Numbered from the stretch's first letter, positions 1 to 7,570 are shown. The stretch is DNA of 14,089 nucleotides from an uncultured delta proteobacterium (GCA_903885885.1 CAISKJ010000407.1:1-14089), one strand, 5' to 3'. Translations and numbers: made by a program. The notes: generated by a model from the sequence alone, not told the origin.

Positions 1-1
1 G

Positions 2-346
2 AGGGTGACGTCGCGGCCTGAGGTCGAGGCGGCCGCGCGCCTACATCACCTCGGCGCCATCGTCACGACGCGGTCTGGCGAACGGGTACGCGGCGGAGGC
101 GTCGCGCTCGTGCGCACCTTCCTCGTCTGGAGCGAGTTCGTCTCGCTGGTGACCTGCTCCGAACGCCACCTGCACGGTCGCGTGCGCGCGTTGCTCGCGG
201 CCCTGGAAACCTGGGGCAACGCCGCGCAGGTGCGCGTCGCAACACTGCGCGAAGAGCTCGTCACCGCGTGCCGGAACGCCTCGGAGATCGAGCGAGCGGC
301 GTGGGGGCTGCTCGTGCGTCCGCGACGCTCGTCGTCGCCGGTGTAG
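2..346 (+). CDS. Hypothetical protein, 3' end only (runs off the left edge)
   Basis: This is an open frame that is already open at the window edge and ends at TAG 344-346. Nearly 90% of its codons end in G or C, as expected for a real gene in this genome, while the other + frames are quickly interrupted. The visible part (about 114 residues) reads as a mixed alpha/beta sequence with many Leu, Val, Ala and Arg, a hydrophobic patch around residues 34-50 and no motif I recognise. The GTG at position 5 could be a start, but the GAGG just before it is too close to serve as a ribosome site, so the gene probably begins upstream. The same frame stays coding-like after the TAG (see 350-553), so this may be the front part of a broken gene. 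No function can be assigned. Confidence 0.42.
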   Translation, partial: RVTSRPEVEAAARLHHLGAIVTTRSGERVRGGGVALVRTFLVWSEFVSLVTCSERHLHGRVRALLAALETWGNAAQVRVATLREELVTACRNASEIERAAWGLLVRPRRSSSPV

Positions 347-349
347 GCG

Positions 350-553
350 TTGAACAGCGCGCTGCGCGTGCTGCAGATGAAGCGCTGCAACGTCTCGGAC
401 GACCTGCTGTCGTTGCACGCGCTCGCCTGGAACCTCCGCATTCGCAAGGAAGTTCGCGCCGCGGGCAAAGCCCCTACGAGCGGCTCGGCGTGGCGTTCGC
501 GCGACCATCATCCCTGGTACGAGCTGCTGATCGAGGAGATGGATCGGGCGTAG
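350..553 (+). pseudogene. Same-frame continuation after an in-frame TAG; small ORF or gene remnant
   Basis: After TAG 344-346 the identical reading frame continues for 67 codons to TAG 551-553. It has G/C-ending codons and protein-like composition, ending in the plausible stretch DHHPWYELLIEEMD. Its only early start candidates are a TTG at 350 and an internal ATG (about 377), and neither has a purine-rich ribosome site before it. That makes an independent gene less likely than the tail of the upstream gene after a nonsense mutation. A genuine 67-residue protein translated by re-initiation one codon after the stop cannot be excluded. I do not recognise the family. It is convergent with the - strand gene ending at 666, and the hairpin at 605-629 lies between them. 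Confidence 0.33.
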
Positions 554-604
554 CGATGCGCTCACGACCGACGCTCGACCACTACGTCACGCAGCCACAG
601 GGAC

Positions 605-629
605 GTCTGCGCCGAGGGAGGCGCTAGAC
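605..629. terminator. Candidate bidirectional terminator hairpin
   Basis: GTCTGCGCC pairs with GGCGC-T-AGAC around a six-base loop. This gives nine base pairs with one bulged T. It sits between two convergent reading frames (ending at 553 on + and 666 on -), where a shared terminator is expected. There is no T-run on either side, so it is not a textbook intrinsic terminator. Confidence 0.4.
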
Positions 630-665
630 AACTCCGCGCGGCTGATGGAACGGTCCCCGGGCGGG

Positions 666-971
666 CTACGGTGTTTTGCCGACGCTTGGGTCGTCGAGCC
701 GCGCCTCGAGCTTCGAGATCCGCCGCGACAGCCAGAACGCGACGACGCCGACCATCACCCCGACAACCGCCTCGGCGATGGCCGCTTGGTTGTAGGCGAC
801 GCGCGCTGCCGAGTACTGATCGACCATCTCGCGGCGTGCGATCCACTCACGGTCATCGGGGGGGGCTTGCTGCGAGAACGCCCGCGCCGGTGCGAGCAGC
901 GCCGCGACGAGCAGACCTGCGCCGAACGCGCCTGGGACACTGGAGTTCGGGCGAAATCGTGGGCGGGTCAT
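666..971 (-). CDS. Small exported single-helix membrane protein, coupled to the upstream kinase
   Basis: This 101-residue protein starts at ATG 971-969. The start is well supported: AGGAG (979-983 on +, read on -) lies 7 bases upstream, and the ATG overlaps the kinase stop as ATGA, a classic translational-coupling arrangement. Residues 1-33 form a signal peptide: basic MTRPRFRP, a hydrophobic stretch about 15-28, and an Ala-rich cleavage zone near ARAFS-QQ. Residues about 36-62 are a polar helical segment. Residues about 63-82 are a hydrophobic membrane helix ending FWLSRRISK, followed by a short charged tail. If the signal is cleaved, the middle faces the periplasm and the positive RR-K tail the cytoplasm. 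No family is recognised. Coupling suggests it works with the kinase, for example as an accessory or sensory subunit, but that is inference from position only. Confidence 0.75.
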   Translation of the reverse strand: MTRPRFRPNSSVPGAFGAGLLVAALLAPARAFSQQAPPDDREWIARREMVDQYSAARVAYNQAAIAEAVVGVMVGVVAFWLSRRISKLEARLDDPSVGKTP

Positions 972-2689
972 GAAGAAGCTCCTGATCTCTGGACGGTCAT
1001 CATCCTGGCTGCCAGCAGTGTCGCGACGGCGATTCCGAGGCTCGCTGGCGAGGCCACCCGCAAGGGCGTGGCGAGCACGTCCAGGACGTGCGGCCAGGCG
1101 ACGTGCCGATATTTCATTCGAAGAAAGTACACCAGAAACCGCAGCGCGCCGCCAACGAGCGCCCAGCTCGCCAGGACGAGCGTGACACGTCGCGCGAGGG
1201 TTCGGTCGGGCGCCCCGAGCCTTGCCGCGACGAGCGAGTAGTACGCGACGATGCTCGCGAGGGTGATCGCGGCGAGGCTCCCGGGTATCGGACACCACCA
1301 CGGGACCGGGATCGTCGCGCGCAGCACCTCGGGGCCGACGGGCCAGCTCACGATGGCCCCCCACGCCCATGCGCGCAGCCGCGAGTCGGTGAGTGCCGCC
1401 GGCCTCAACCGTCCCCACAGCACGCTGTCGAGAGCCGTCAGGCCGGCGAGCGCGATCGGCGCGCGACGCCACCAAGAGTTGAGCGCCGGGACCCGCTCCG
1501 TGGGCCGGTCCGACGCTGCGACGGGCGTCGGCGCGGGCGCCACACCCGGCAGCGGCATGGACAGGAGCGCGATCTGCGTCGAAATCGGCGGCGACGCCGA
1601 TAACACCGGCGACGCGGAGGGCGACGCAGCGGCAGGCGTCGGTGCGGGGGTCGGCGCGCGCGCCACCCCCGGCATCGGCATCGACGGAAGCGCGATCTGC
1701 GTCGAAATCTGCGGCGGGCTCGACGCGACCGGCGACGCCGACGGCGCCGCGCCGAACACGCGCTCCAGAGCATCGCCCGCTTCGACGGCCGAAGGAAAGC
1801 GACGCACGATGTCGCGTGCCACGCAGCCCGCGAACCACGCGTCGAAGCCCGCGGGGAGCTGCGCCTCGGCCACGCCCAGTTCGCGCAACCGCACGCTCGG
1901 CGGCGTGAGTTCGCCCGTGGCCACCTCGACGATCTGCTGCATCAGATCGAAGTCCTCGGCCGCGACGTTCGCCGAACGCCAGTAGTGACGACCCGTCAGC
2001 GCGTGGAACGACAAGAGCCCCAGCGCCCACACGTCCGTCGCGGGCTTGACGCTCTGACCGCGCTTGCCCTGCTCGGGCGCCATGAACAGCGGCGAACCCA
2101 TCGCCGTCGTCACCTGCACCGACGAGCGGTTCTCCTGCACCAGCCGCGCGATCCCGAAGTCGAGCACCTTCACGAGAACGTTCGACCCGCGCGTGCGCGG
2201 CTTCGACAGGAACACGTTCTCGGGCTTCAGGTCGCAGTGAACCACGCCCACGCGGTGCGCCGCGCCCAGCGCGTCACACACCTGGAGCAGCACCTCCGAC
2301 GCCATCGCAGGCTCGAGGCGTCCCTGCGACGCGAGGCGCTGCGCGAGGTCCTGACCGTCGAGGTGCTCCATCGCGAGCCAGGGCGTGCCCGTCGCCTCGT
2401 CGACACCCGCGGCGATCACCTCCACAACGTTGGCGCTCTCGATGCGCCCCCCGACGCGCGCCTCCTGCGCGAAGCGATCGCGCGCCTTCGGGTCCGCGAG
2501 CAGCTCGGGAAGCATGATCTTCAGCGCTCGTGTACGCCCGGTGCTCTCCTGCATCGCGCGGTACACCGCGCCCATGCCGCCGGCGCTCAACAGCGACTCC
2601 ACGCGAAAGTCGCGCGCGAACAACATCCCCGGCGTCAGCTGTACCAGCGGCACCGGACTGTCGTACCGGAGCGCCCACGACGGCGTCAA
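968..2689 (-). CDS. Membrane-anchored Hanks-type serine/threonine protein kinase
   Basis: This is a 573-residue protein kinase. The Gly loop is SAGGMG (35-40), with Ser in place of the first Gly. The ATP-binding Lys is K57 in RALKIM, and the helix-C Glu is probably E76. The catalytic loop is HCDLKPEN (151-158, Asp153), with Cys replacing the usual Arg of HRD. DFG is at 177-179 and APE at 204-206, so the core catalytic residues are present. Residues about 315-400 are a Pro/Ala/Ser-rich linker with a duplicated unit. Residues about 405-565 hold roughly four to five hydrophobic segments, an integral-membrane C-terminus instead of the usual single helix plus PASTA sensor. The start is uncertain: TTG 2689 is the longest, while GTG 2653 (residue 13) and ATG 2626 (residue 22) are also possible and none has a strong ribosome site. 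It is transcribed divergently from the Rpn-family gene and coupled to the small membrane protein downstream. Confidence 0.9.
   Translation of the reverse strand: MTPSWALRYDSPVPLVQLTPGMLFARDFRVESLLSAGGMGAVYRAMQESTGRTRALKIMLPELLADPKARDRFAQEARVGGRIESANVVEVIAAGVDEATGTPWLAMEHLDGQDLAQRLASQGRLEPAMASEVLLQVCDALGAAHRVGVVHCDLKPENVFLSKPRTRGSNVLVKVLDFGIARLVQENRSSVQVTTAMGSPLFMAPEQGKRGQSVKPATDVWALGLLSFHALTGRHYWRSANVAAEDFDLMQQIVEVATGELTPPSVRLRELGVAEAQLPAGFDAWFAGCVARDIVRRFPSAVEAGDALERVFGAAPSASPVASSPPQISTQIALPSMPMPGVARAPTPAPTPAAASPSASPVLSASPPISTQIALLSMPLPGVAPAPTPVAASDRPTERVPALNSWWRRAPIALAGLTALDSVLWGRLRPAALTDSRLRAWAWGAIVSWPVGPEVLRATIPVPWWCPIPGSLAAITLASIVAYYSLVAARLGAPDRTLARRVTLVLASWALVGGALRFLVYFLRMKYRHVAWPHVLDVLATPLRVASPASLGIAVATLLAARMMTVQRSGASS
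979..983 (-). promoter_or_regulatory. Ribosome binding site fixing the start of the small membrane protein
   Basis: Read on the - strand this is AGGAG, 7 bases before ATG 971-969 and inside the last codons of the kinase gene. It selects this ATG within a much longer open frame whose upstream part is only a shadow of the kinase. Confidence 0.7.
1517..1618 (-). repeat. Direct repeat copy 2 in the kinase linker
   Basis: It encodes kinase residues about 358-391, repeating the SASPV/ISTQIAL/SMP/PGVA/APTP pattern of the upstream copy with a few substitutions. The 123-bp offset is a whole number of codons, so the frame is kept. Confidence 0.8.
1640..1741 (-). repeat. Direct repeat copy 1 in the kinase linker (41-residue period)
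   Basis: It encodes kinase residues about 317-350, following the pattern SASPV..S..P.ISTQIAL.SMP.PGVA.APTP. The second copy lies exactly 123 bp further along the gene, and a 20-base core (starting at 1690 here and 1567 in the other copy) is identical. It looks like an in-frame tandem duplication in a low-complexity linker. Confidence 0.8.
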
Positions 2690-2758
2690 CGGTCGACGCG
2701 ATACCGGGTCCCAACCTCACGCGACTCGTGCACCGAGCCCTGTGGTAGAAGCGTTCTC

Positions 2759-3709
2759 ATGCGACCGGTGTTCGCCGACCTCAAATCGGACTTCGTCTTC
2801 AAGAAGGTCTTCGGCAGCGAGGAGCACAAAGACGTCCTCATCGCACTGCTCAACGCGCTGCTCGACCTCGCAGCCGAACGGGCCGTCGTCGATCTGACCT
2901 ACCTCCGCGAGGAGGAGCGTCCACGAGTCGAGGAGCTCAAGCACTCCATCGTCGACGTCAAATGCAGAGACGCCCTCGGCAGGTTCTTCGTCGTCGAGAT
3001 GCAGGTCCTCCAGGTCGAGGGCTTCGACAAGCGCGTCGTCTACAACGCCTCGAAGGCCTACGTGAACCAGATCGCACGCGGAGAAGAGTACCTGGGGCTC
3101 GACGACGTCGTCGCCGTCTCCATCTGCGACTTCGTCCTCTGGCCCGACGCCTCCACCCAGCCCCTGGTGCCCCTGGTCAGCCACTGGCGCATGCAGGAGC
3201 AGCACGGCGGACGGCTCGGCCTCTCGCACGTCCAGTACGTCTTCGTCGAGCTCCCGAAGCTCCCCCTCGACCGGCCGCCGCACGACCTCTCCGAGGAGTG
3301 GGCCTATGTCTTCCGCCGCGCACCGGCGCTGCGGGAGGTGCCCGCACACGTGCACCACGAGGGGCCGCGAAAAGCCCTCGAAGCCGCGAGGAGCGCCCAC
3401 TTCAACGCTGACGAGTGGGAGGCCTACGACAGGGAGTCCGTCGCAATCCAGGATGCCCGCGGCGCCATCACCTTCGCCGAACGCCGCGGAGAGGCGCGCG
3501 GCGTAGCGCTCGGGGAAGCACTCGGGGAGGCGCGCGGTGAGATCAAGGCGCGCCGACAGGTGCTGCGCGCGTTGCTCACCGCGAGGGCGCTCGCGCCCTC
3601 CGTCGAGCATCAGGCGCGGATCGAAGCGTGCGAAGACCTTCAGGTGCTCGACGCGTGGATCGTCCGGGCGGCCACCGCGCCCGGCATCGACGACGTCTTC
3701 GCGGGGTGA
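2759..3709 (+). CDS. Rpn-family PD-(D/E)XK nuclease / putative transposase (PDDEXK_2 type)
   Basis: This 316-residue protein has the hallmarks of the Rpn (recombination-promoting nuclease) / PDDEXK_2 family. The N-terminal signature is DFVFKKVFGSEEHKDVLIAL (11-30), then the nuclease core IVDVK (Asp66) and, 14 residues on, VVEMQ (Glu80, Gln82), matching the family's D...ExQ form of PD-(D/E)XK. The C-terminus (about 239-262) has the Glu/Gly/Arg heptad-like stretch ERRGEARGVALGEALGEARG common in this family. Length fits a full-length member. In characterised relatives (E. coli RpnA) the enzyme is a DNA endonuclease that promotes RecA-independent recombination; activity here is inferred. ATG 2759 follows only a weak purine stretch (GTAGAAG), but upstream of it the frame is a shadow of the divergent kinase. 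There are no inverted repeats or other transposon genes around it, so it is a solitary copy. Confidence 0.88.
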   Translation: MRPVFADLKSDFVFKKVFGSEEHKDVLIALLNALLDLAAERAVVDLTYLREEERPRVEELKHSIVDVKCRDALGRFFVVEMQVLQVEGFDKRVVYNASKAYVNQIARGEEYLGLDDVVAVSICDFVLWPDASTQPLVPLVSHWRMQEQHGGRLGLSHVQYVFVELPKLPLDRPPHDLSEEWAYVFRRAPALREVPAHVHHEGPRKALEAARSAHFNADEWEAYDRESVAIQDARGAITFAERRGEARGVALGEALGEARGEIKARRQVLRALLTARALAPSVEHQARIEACEDLQVLDAWIVRAATAPGIDDVFAG

Positions 3710-3787
3710 AGGCGCTCCCACGGTCACGCGGACTGGTGTTACCTTCGGCTTCGAGTAGTCGGTACCTCTCCGATGCCTCCACTTCAC

Positions 3788-3793
3788 GGGGAG
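3788..3793 (+). promoter_or_regulatory. Ribosome binding site deciding the start at ATG 3800
   Basis: GGGGAG lies 6 bases before ATG 3800. An in-frame ATG at 3773 has no such site, so 3800 is the better start. Confidence 0.65.
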
Positions 3794-3799
3794 AAGCAG

Positions 3800-4462
3800 A
3801 TGGCAAATCTCGTAGGCAGCGTGAGCGAACTTCTTCGACGCGGCGAGCACGGGCGCGAGGTCGAGAAGCTCCAGGTGGCCCTCAATCGCTTCGGATACGA
3901 CATCAAGCCCGACGGCCACTTCGGGCCCGAGACAGCGGCCGCCGTGCGTCACCTCCAGCGGCACGCCGGCCTCGGAAACGATGGCGTCGTGGGCCCCGAG
4001 ACCTACTCGGCGCTGCAGCAGCAGGCCGCCGCGGACTATCACGTCGGCGCGGACTGGGACCGCCTCCATCAGAGCGTTCTGCACTCCGGGAGCGCGCACC
4101 ACGTCGACGCCCACGTCCCGGTCCCCATGGACGCCTCCCACGCACCCGAGCACGGGGCGGTGCCCGGCTGGTCGCACGACAAGCCCGACGATGCCGTCGA
4201 TGCGCACGAGGGTGCGGGCGTGCACGGGTCGGTCGGCGAGCCCCTCGAAGAGCCGCACTGGCCCGGCGGATCGGAGCACGAGGGCGCCGAGGTGGGAGCC
4301 CACATCGACGAGTACAAGCCCGACGAGGAGGTCACGCACGAAGAGTCGCCGCACGAGTACGCGACCGCGATCGATGAGCCCGTGACCGACGACCATCACG
4401 TGCACGAGGAGATCGCGGAGAGTACCGACGACGACCACCTCGATCACGATCACGACGCGTAG
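3800..4462 (+). CDS. Peptidoglycan-binding-domain protein with acidic His-rich tail
   Basis: This is a 220-residue protein. Residues about 8-75 form a peptidoglycan-binding domain of the PG_binding_1 type. It has REVEKLQVALNRFGY, then the DGHFGPETAAAVRHLQR segment, then a second partial pass, NDGVVGPETYSALQQ. Residues about 80-220 are low-complexity, strongly acidic and rich in His: I count 22 His among 140 residues, mixed with many Asp and Glu and ending DDDHLDHDHDA. No signal peptide is visible, so its route to the cell wall is unclear; it could use another secretion system or act inside the cell. Such a tail could bind divalent metals, which is inference. It follows the Rpn-family gene after 90 bp and precedes the CHAT gene by 174 bp on the same strand, so co-transcription is possible but not shown. 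Confidence 0.8.
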   Translation: MANLVGSVSELLRRGEHGREVEKLQVALNRFGYDIKPDGHFGPETAAAVRHLQRHAGLGNDGVVGPETYSALQQQAAADYHVGADWDRLHQSVLHSGSAHHVDAHVPVPMDASHAPEHGAVPGWSHDKPDDAVDAHEGAGVHGSVGEPLEEPHWPGGSEHEGAEVGAHIDEYKPDEEVTHEESPHEYATAIDEPVTDDHHVHEEIAESTDDDHLDHDHDA

Positions 4463-4623
4463 CGCAGCTCGCGCGCTCCGATCCACGACGGAACTCCATC
4501 CGCGGTCCGGGGCCACTGAACGTCCGCCAAGGTCCGTCACCGATCGGCGCTCGCGCGCTTCGGCTCCTTGACCAAGATCCTGTGCTTTTCTTCGTGCGCC
4601 GAAGCGGCGACACTCGCCTCTGT

Positions 4624-4628
4624 GAAGG
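4624..4628 (+). promoter_or_regulatory. Ribosome binding site supporting GTG 4637 for the CHAT gene
   Basis: GAAGG is placed 8 bases before GTG 4637. Of several possible starts (TTG 4568, GTG 4622, GTG 4637, GTG 4646), only this one has a well-spaced purine site. It also leaves a normal-length signal peptide. Confidence 0.5.
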
Positions 4629-4636
4629 TCCAAGAC

Positions 4637-7570
4637 GTGTTCGCCGTGGGGGAGGCGACTCGGGAATCGTCCCGTCTGCTCCCCCGATTTTCGCTCGTGT
4701 GCGCGCTCGCGGCCGCGGTCCTCTCTGCTTCGCCCGCAGCGCGGGCGCAGCGGACGCATCGCGGCGGTGCCCGAAGCACGTCGCCCCCCGTGGAGGCACC
4801 CGTCGGGCTCCCGATCACACCCGTCGGAACGAACTCGTGGGCAGCGACCCCGGCGCAGCGGGCGGCGCTCCAGGAGTCCGAGACGGTGCGACTCGAAGGC
4901 TACAGGCTCGCGGGTCAGGGACACACCGCCGAAGGTCTGGAGCGCGTGCGCAGCGCGCTCGCGATGGCCGAGCGCGCGGTCGGCCCCACGCACCCCGAGG
5001 TCGGCAGCTTCGTGAAGTCGCTCGCCGAGTGGCACTCCGTCAGGAATCGCCCCGACCTCGCGCTCCCGTTCGCCGAGCGCCTCGCGCCGATCTACGGAGC
5101 CGCGGGGCCCGCCGGAGTCAGCGTGTACGGCAGCGCGCTCCAGCTGCTGGGAGGGCTCTATCTCCGACTCGGAGACCCCGGGCGCGCGGAGATCGCGCTC
5201 CAACGCTCGGTTGAGGTGCTCACCGCAGGTCCCGCCCGCGACGATGCGGGAGCCTCGTTCGGGCTCTCTGCGCTGGCTTCGCTCTACCTCTCGATCGGTG
5301 AGGTCGACCGCGCCGACACCTTCATCCTGCGCGCCATTCCCGTGTGGGAGGCGCAGCTTCGAGCCGGGAACCCCGTGGCCAACGGCAACCTCGCCGCGAT
5401 GCTCCAGGTCGAGGCCGAGATTCGCCGCGCCCAGGGACGCCTCGACGACGTCGCCCGGCTCGTCATCCGAGCCCGCGATCTCAACGTCTCTCACGACACG
5501 CCGCAGCTCGGTCACCCGCCGGATCAAGCCGTCGTGGCCAGGCGCGTCGCCGACCTCGTCTCCGCCGACGACGACCTCGAGCGCACCGAGATCGCTCGTT
5601 GGCAGGCGGTCGAGGCGCAGCGCACCTCCGGAGCCGAGCGGCCCGCGATCGCCGACGCGCTCACGGCCTTCGCGCGGACCCGCTACCTCCGCGGCGCGTA
5701 TCACCACGCGCGCGCCATGCTCGAGCGCTCCCTCGAGATCCTCGAGGACAGCTATGGGCCCGACAGCCTGCGCGCGGCGCCGGCGCGCTTTCGCCTCGGC
5801 CTCGTCGACATCGCGCTCGGCCGAAGCGCGGAGGCGCCGTCGCTGATGCGCGCCTCGTTCCTCGCCTCCGAGGAGCGACTGCGGAGCGTGCGGCTCACGG
5901 CCACCGACGCCCGCGTCGCCCACTACCTCTCGTCGGTGCGCTCGGAGGACGAGATGGACTACTCGCTCTTCGTCTCGCACCCCGACGACCCCGACGCGAC
6001 GCGGCTCGCGCTCACCGCCGCCCTCCTGCGTAAAGGACGCTCCCTCGACGAGTCGGCGGGCGCATCGCGCGCGATCCAGCAGGGCCTCTCGCCCGCCGAT
6101 CGCACGCGCTTCGACCGCCTGCGCGCGCTTCGCAGCACCCTCGCCGAGCTGCTCCTCCGCGGCGGAGCGTCATCGGGCGACGAGGCGAGCGCGCTGCGCA
6201 CCCTCCGCGAGGAGGCCGACACCATCGAGCGCGACCTCTCGCAGCGCTCGGCTTCGCTGCGGGCGACCACGCAGCTCCCCTCGCCCGACCAGTTCATCGC
6301 GCGCGTCGCCGCCGCGGTGCCGCAGAGCGGCGCCCTCGTCGAGATCGTGGAGTACAGGCGCTACGTCTTCGGCGATCAGAGCCAGCACCCGGGCTGGGAG
6401 GCGCTTCGCTACGCGGGCTTCGTCCTCACGCACGACGGGCAGGCGCGGGGGCGCGACCTCGGCGAGGCCGCACCCATCGACGCCGCGGTGGGCGCGCTGC
6501 TCAGGGCGACGACGCATCCCACCCGAGCGGACGCGCCCGAGCTGGGCCTCGTCGACGCGGCCCGCGCGCTCGATCGACTCGTGATGGATCCGCTGCGACC
6601 GCTCCTGGGCGCTCGGACCGACCTCATCGTGTCGCCCGACGGACAGCTCGGCCTCGTGCCCTTCGCGCTCTTTCACGACGGTCGTGGGTTCCTCGTCGAT
6701 CGGTACCGATTCACGTACGTGACCTCGGGCCGTGATCTCCTGCGCGAGCCGACGCCGCCGCGCGCCGACGCGCCCATGGTCATCGTCGCGGATCCAGACT
6801 TCGCGGCGGGCGCGGCGAGCCCTTCTCCCGCAGCGGGTCAGACCCGCGCGTTCGCCATCGGCCACGTGCCTCCGCTGCCAGGAACGCGCGTCGAGGCGCA
6901 GGCCATCGCGCAGATCATCCCCACCGCGCGGACGCTGCTGGGCGCCGCCGCCACCGAGGATGCGCTCCTCGGACTCGTGGCCCCGACCGCGCTCCACGTG
7001 GCGACGCACGGGATCTTTCTCGCCGATGCCGACATCGCACGCGAGGGCAGCCGCGGTCTGACCCTGCGCCAGGAGACCTCTGCGACGGCGCCCGGCGCCA
7101 GGCCCGCGGAGCCCGCGACGGTCTCGGACCCGCTGGTGCGTTCGGCGCTCCTCCTCGCGGGGGTGCAGAACAGCGGGAGCGGTGGCGGACGCACTCACGG
7201 CGACGGCCTCGCGACGGCGCTCGAGATCGCGGGCATGAACCTCTGGGGCACGCAGCTCGTGACGCTCTCGGCCTGCGAGACCGGACGCGGCGACGTGCAG
7301 CTGGGTCAAGGGGTCTACGGACTGCGCCGGGCCGTGATGGCCGCCGGGGCCGAGACCCTCGTCACGAGCCTGTGGCGCGTCGACGACGACGCGACGCGAG
7401 ACCTCATGATCTCGTTCTACCGAAACCTCTTGCAGGGAGTCGGGCGCGTCGACGCCATGCAGCGCGCGTCCGTCGCGGTGCGGAGCGCGCACCCGCACCC
7501 GTATTTCTGGGCTCCCTTCATCGTGATCGGACGCGACGGTCCGCTGCAGGGCCTCGGAGGTGCGCGATGA
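4637..7570 (+). CDS. Exported TPR-CHAT caspase-like peptidase
   Basis: This 977-residue protein (from GTG 4637) has an N-terminal TPR array and a C-terminal CHAT (caspase HetF associated with TPRs) domain of peptidase clan CD. Residues 17-37 form a signal peptide ending ARA-Q, so it is predicted to be exported. TPR-like helical pairs run from about 70 to 400, for example the units around GLYLRLGDPGRAEIALQRS and RYLRGAYHHARAMLERSLEI. A long helical spacer follows, and the CHAT domain covers the last 400 or so residues. The predicted catalytic dyad is His791 in HVATHGIF and Cys880 in TLSACETG, followed by the family-typical stretch GLRRAVMAAGAETLVTSLW and the terminal PYFWAPFIVIG. All expected landmarks are present. 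Its TGA overlaps the ATG of the next gene (ATGA), so the two are translated together. The substrate is unknown. Confidence 0.9.
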   Translation: MFAVGEATRESSRLLPRFSLVCALAAAVLSASPAARAQRTHRGGARSTSPPVEAPVGLPITPVGTNSWAATPAQRAALQESETVRLEGYRLAGQGHTAEGLERVRSALAMAERAVGPTHPEVGSFVKSLAEWHSVRNRPDLALPFAERLAPIYGAAGPAGVSVYGSALQLLGGLYLRLGDPGRAEIALQRSVEVLTAGPARDDAGASFGLSALASLYLSIGEVDRADTFILRAIPVWEAQLRAGNPVANGNLAAMLQVEAEIRRAQGRLDDVARLVIRARDLNVSHDTPQLGHPPDQAVVARRVADLVSADDDLERTEIARWQAVEAQRTSGAERPAIADALTAFARTRYLRGAYHHARAMLERSLEILEDSYGPDSLRAAPARFRLGLVDIALGRSAEAPSLMRASFLASEERLRSVRLTATDARVAHYLSSVRSEDEMDYSLFVSHPDDPDATRLALTAALLRKGRSLDESAGASRAIQQGLSPADRTRFDRLRALRSTLAELLLRGGASSGDEASALRTLREEADTIERDLSQRSASLRATTQLPSPDQFIARVAAAVPQSGALVEIVEYRRYVFGDQSQHPGWEALRYAGFVLTHDGQARGRDLGEAAPIDAAVGALLRATTHPTRADAPELGLVDAARALDRLVMDPLRPLLGARTDLIVSPDGQLGLVPFALFHDGRGFLVDRYRFTYVTSGRDLLREPTPPRADAPMVIVADPDFAAGAASPSPAAGQTRAFAIGHVPPLPGTRVEAQAIAQIIPTARTLLGAAATEDALLGLVAPTALHVATHGIFLADADIAREGSRGLTLRQETSATAPGARPAEPATVSDPLVRSALLLAGVQNSGSGGGRTHGDGLATALEIAGMNLWGTQLVTLSACETGRGDVQLGQGVYGLRRAVMAAGAETLVTSLWRVDDDATRDLMISFYRNLLQGVGRVDAMQRASVAVRSAHPHPYFWAPFIVIGRDGPLQGLGGAR
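7556..7560 (+). promoter_or_regulatory. Ribosome binding site of the Asp-box protein inside the CHAT gene end
   Basis: GGAGG lies 6 bases before ATG 7567, within the last codons of the CHAT gene. It fixes the start of the downstream gene and, with the ATGA overlap, supports coupled translation. Confidence 0.75.

Noticed and set aside
41..565. A - strand frame of 174 codons at the left edge
   Set aside because: The composition is dominated by Arg, Ala, His and Gln, and the + strand frame has the better codon pattern. I treat it as a shadow.
1517..1741. The linker repeats as a CRISPR-like or minisatellite array
   Set aside because: There are only two copies, they are in frame with the kinase, and there is no spacer pattern.
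4568..4573. TTGACC as a -35 promoter box, or TTG 4568 as the CHAT start
   Set aside because: No matching -10 box is found at 16-18 bases. As a start it would put about 23 extra non-signal residues ahead of the signal peptide, whereas GTG 4637 has a well-spaced GAAGG.
2717..5980. A 1087-codon open frame on the - strand
   Set aside because: It is antisense to the Rpn-family, peptidoglycan-binding and CHAT genes, all of which have strong family motifs. Its sequence is rich in Arg, Val, Gly and Asp without domains, as expected for a GC-rich shadow.
4637..7570. CHAT protein as part of a CRISPR type III-E (Craspase) system
   Set aside because: There is no effector Cas gene, repeat array or Csx30-like partner in the window, and the protein carries a signal peptide.
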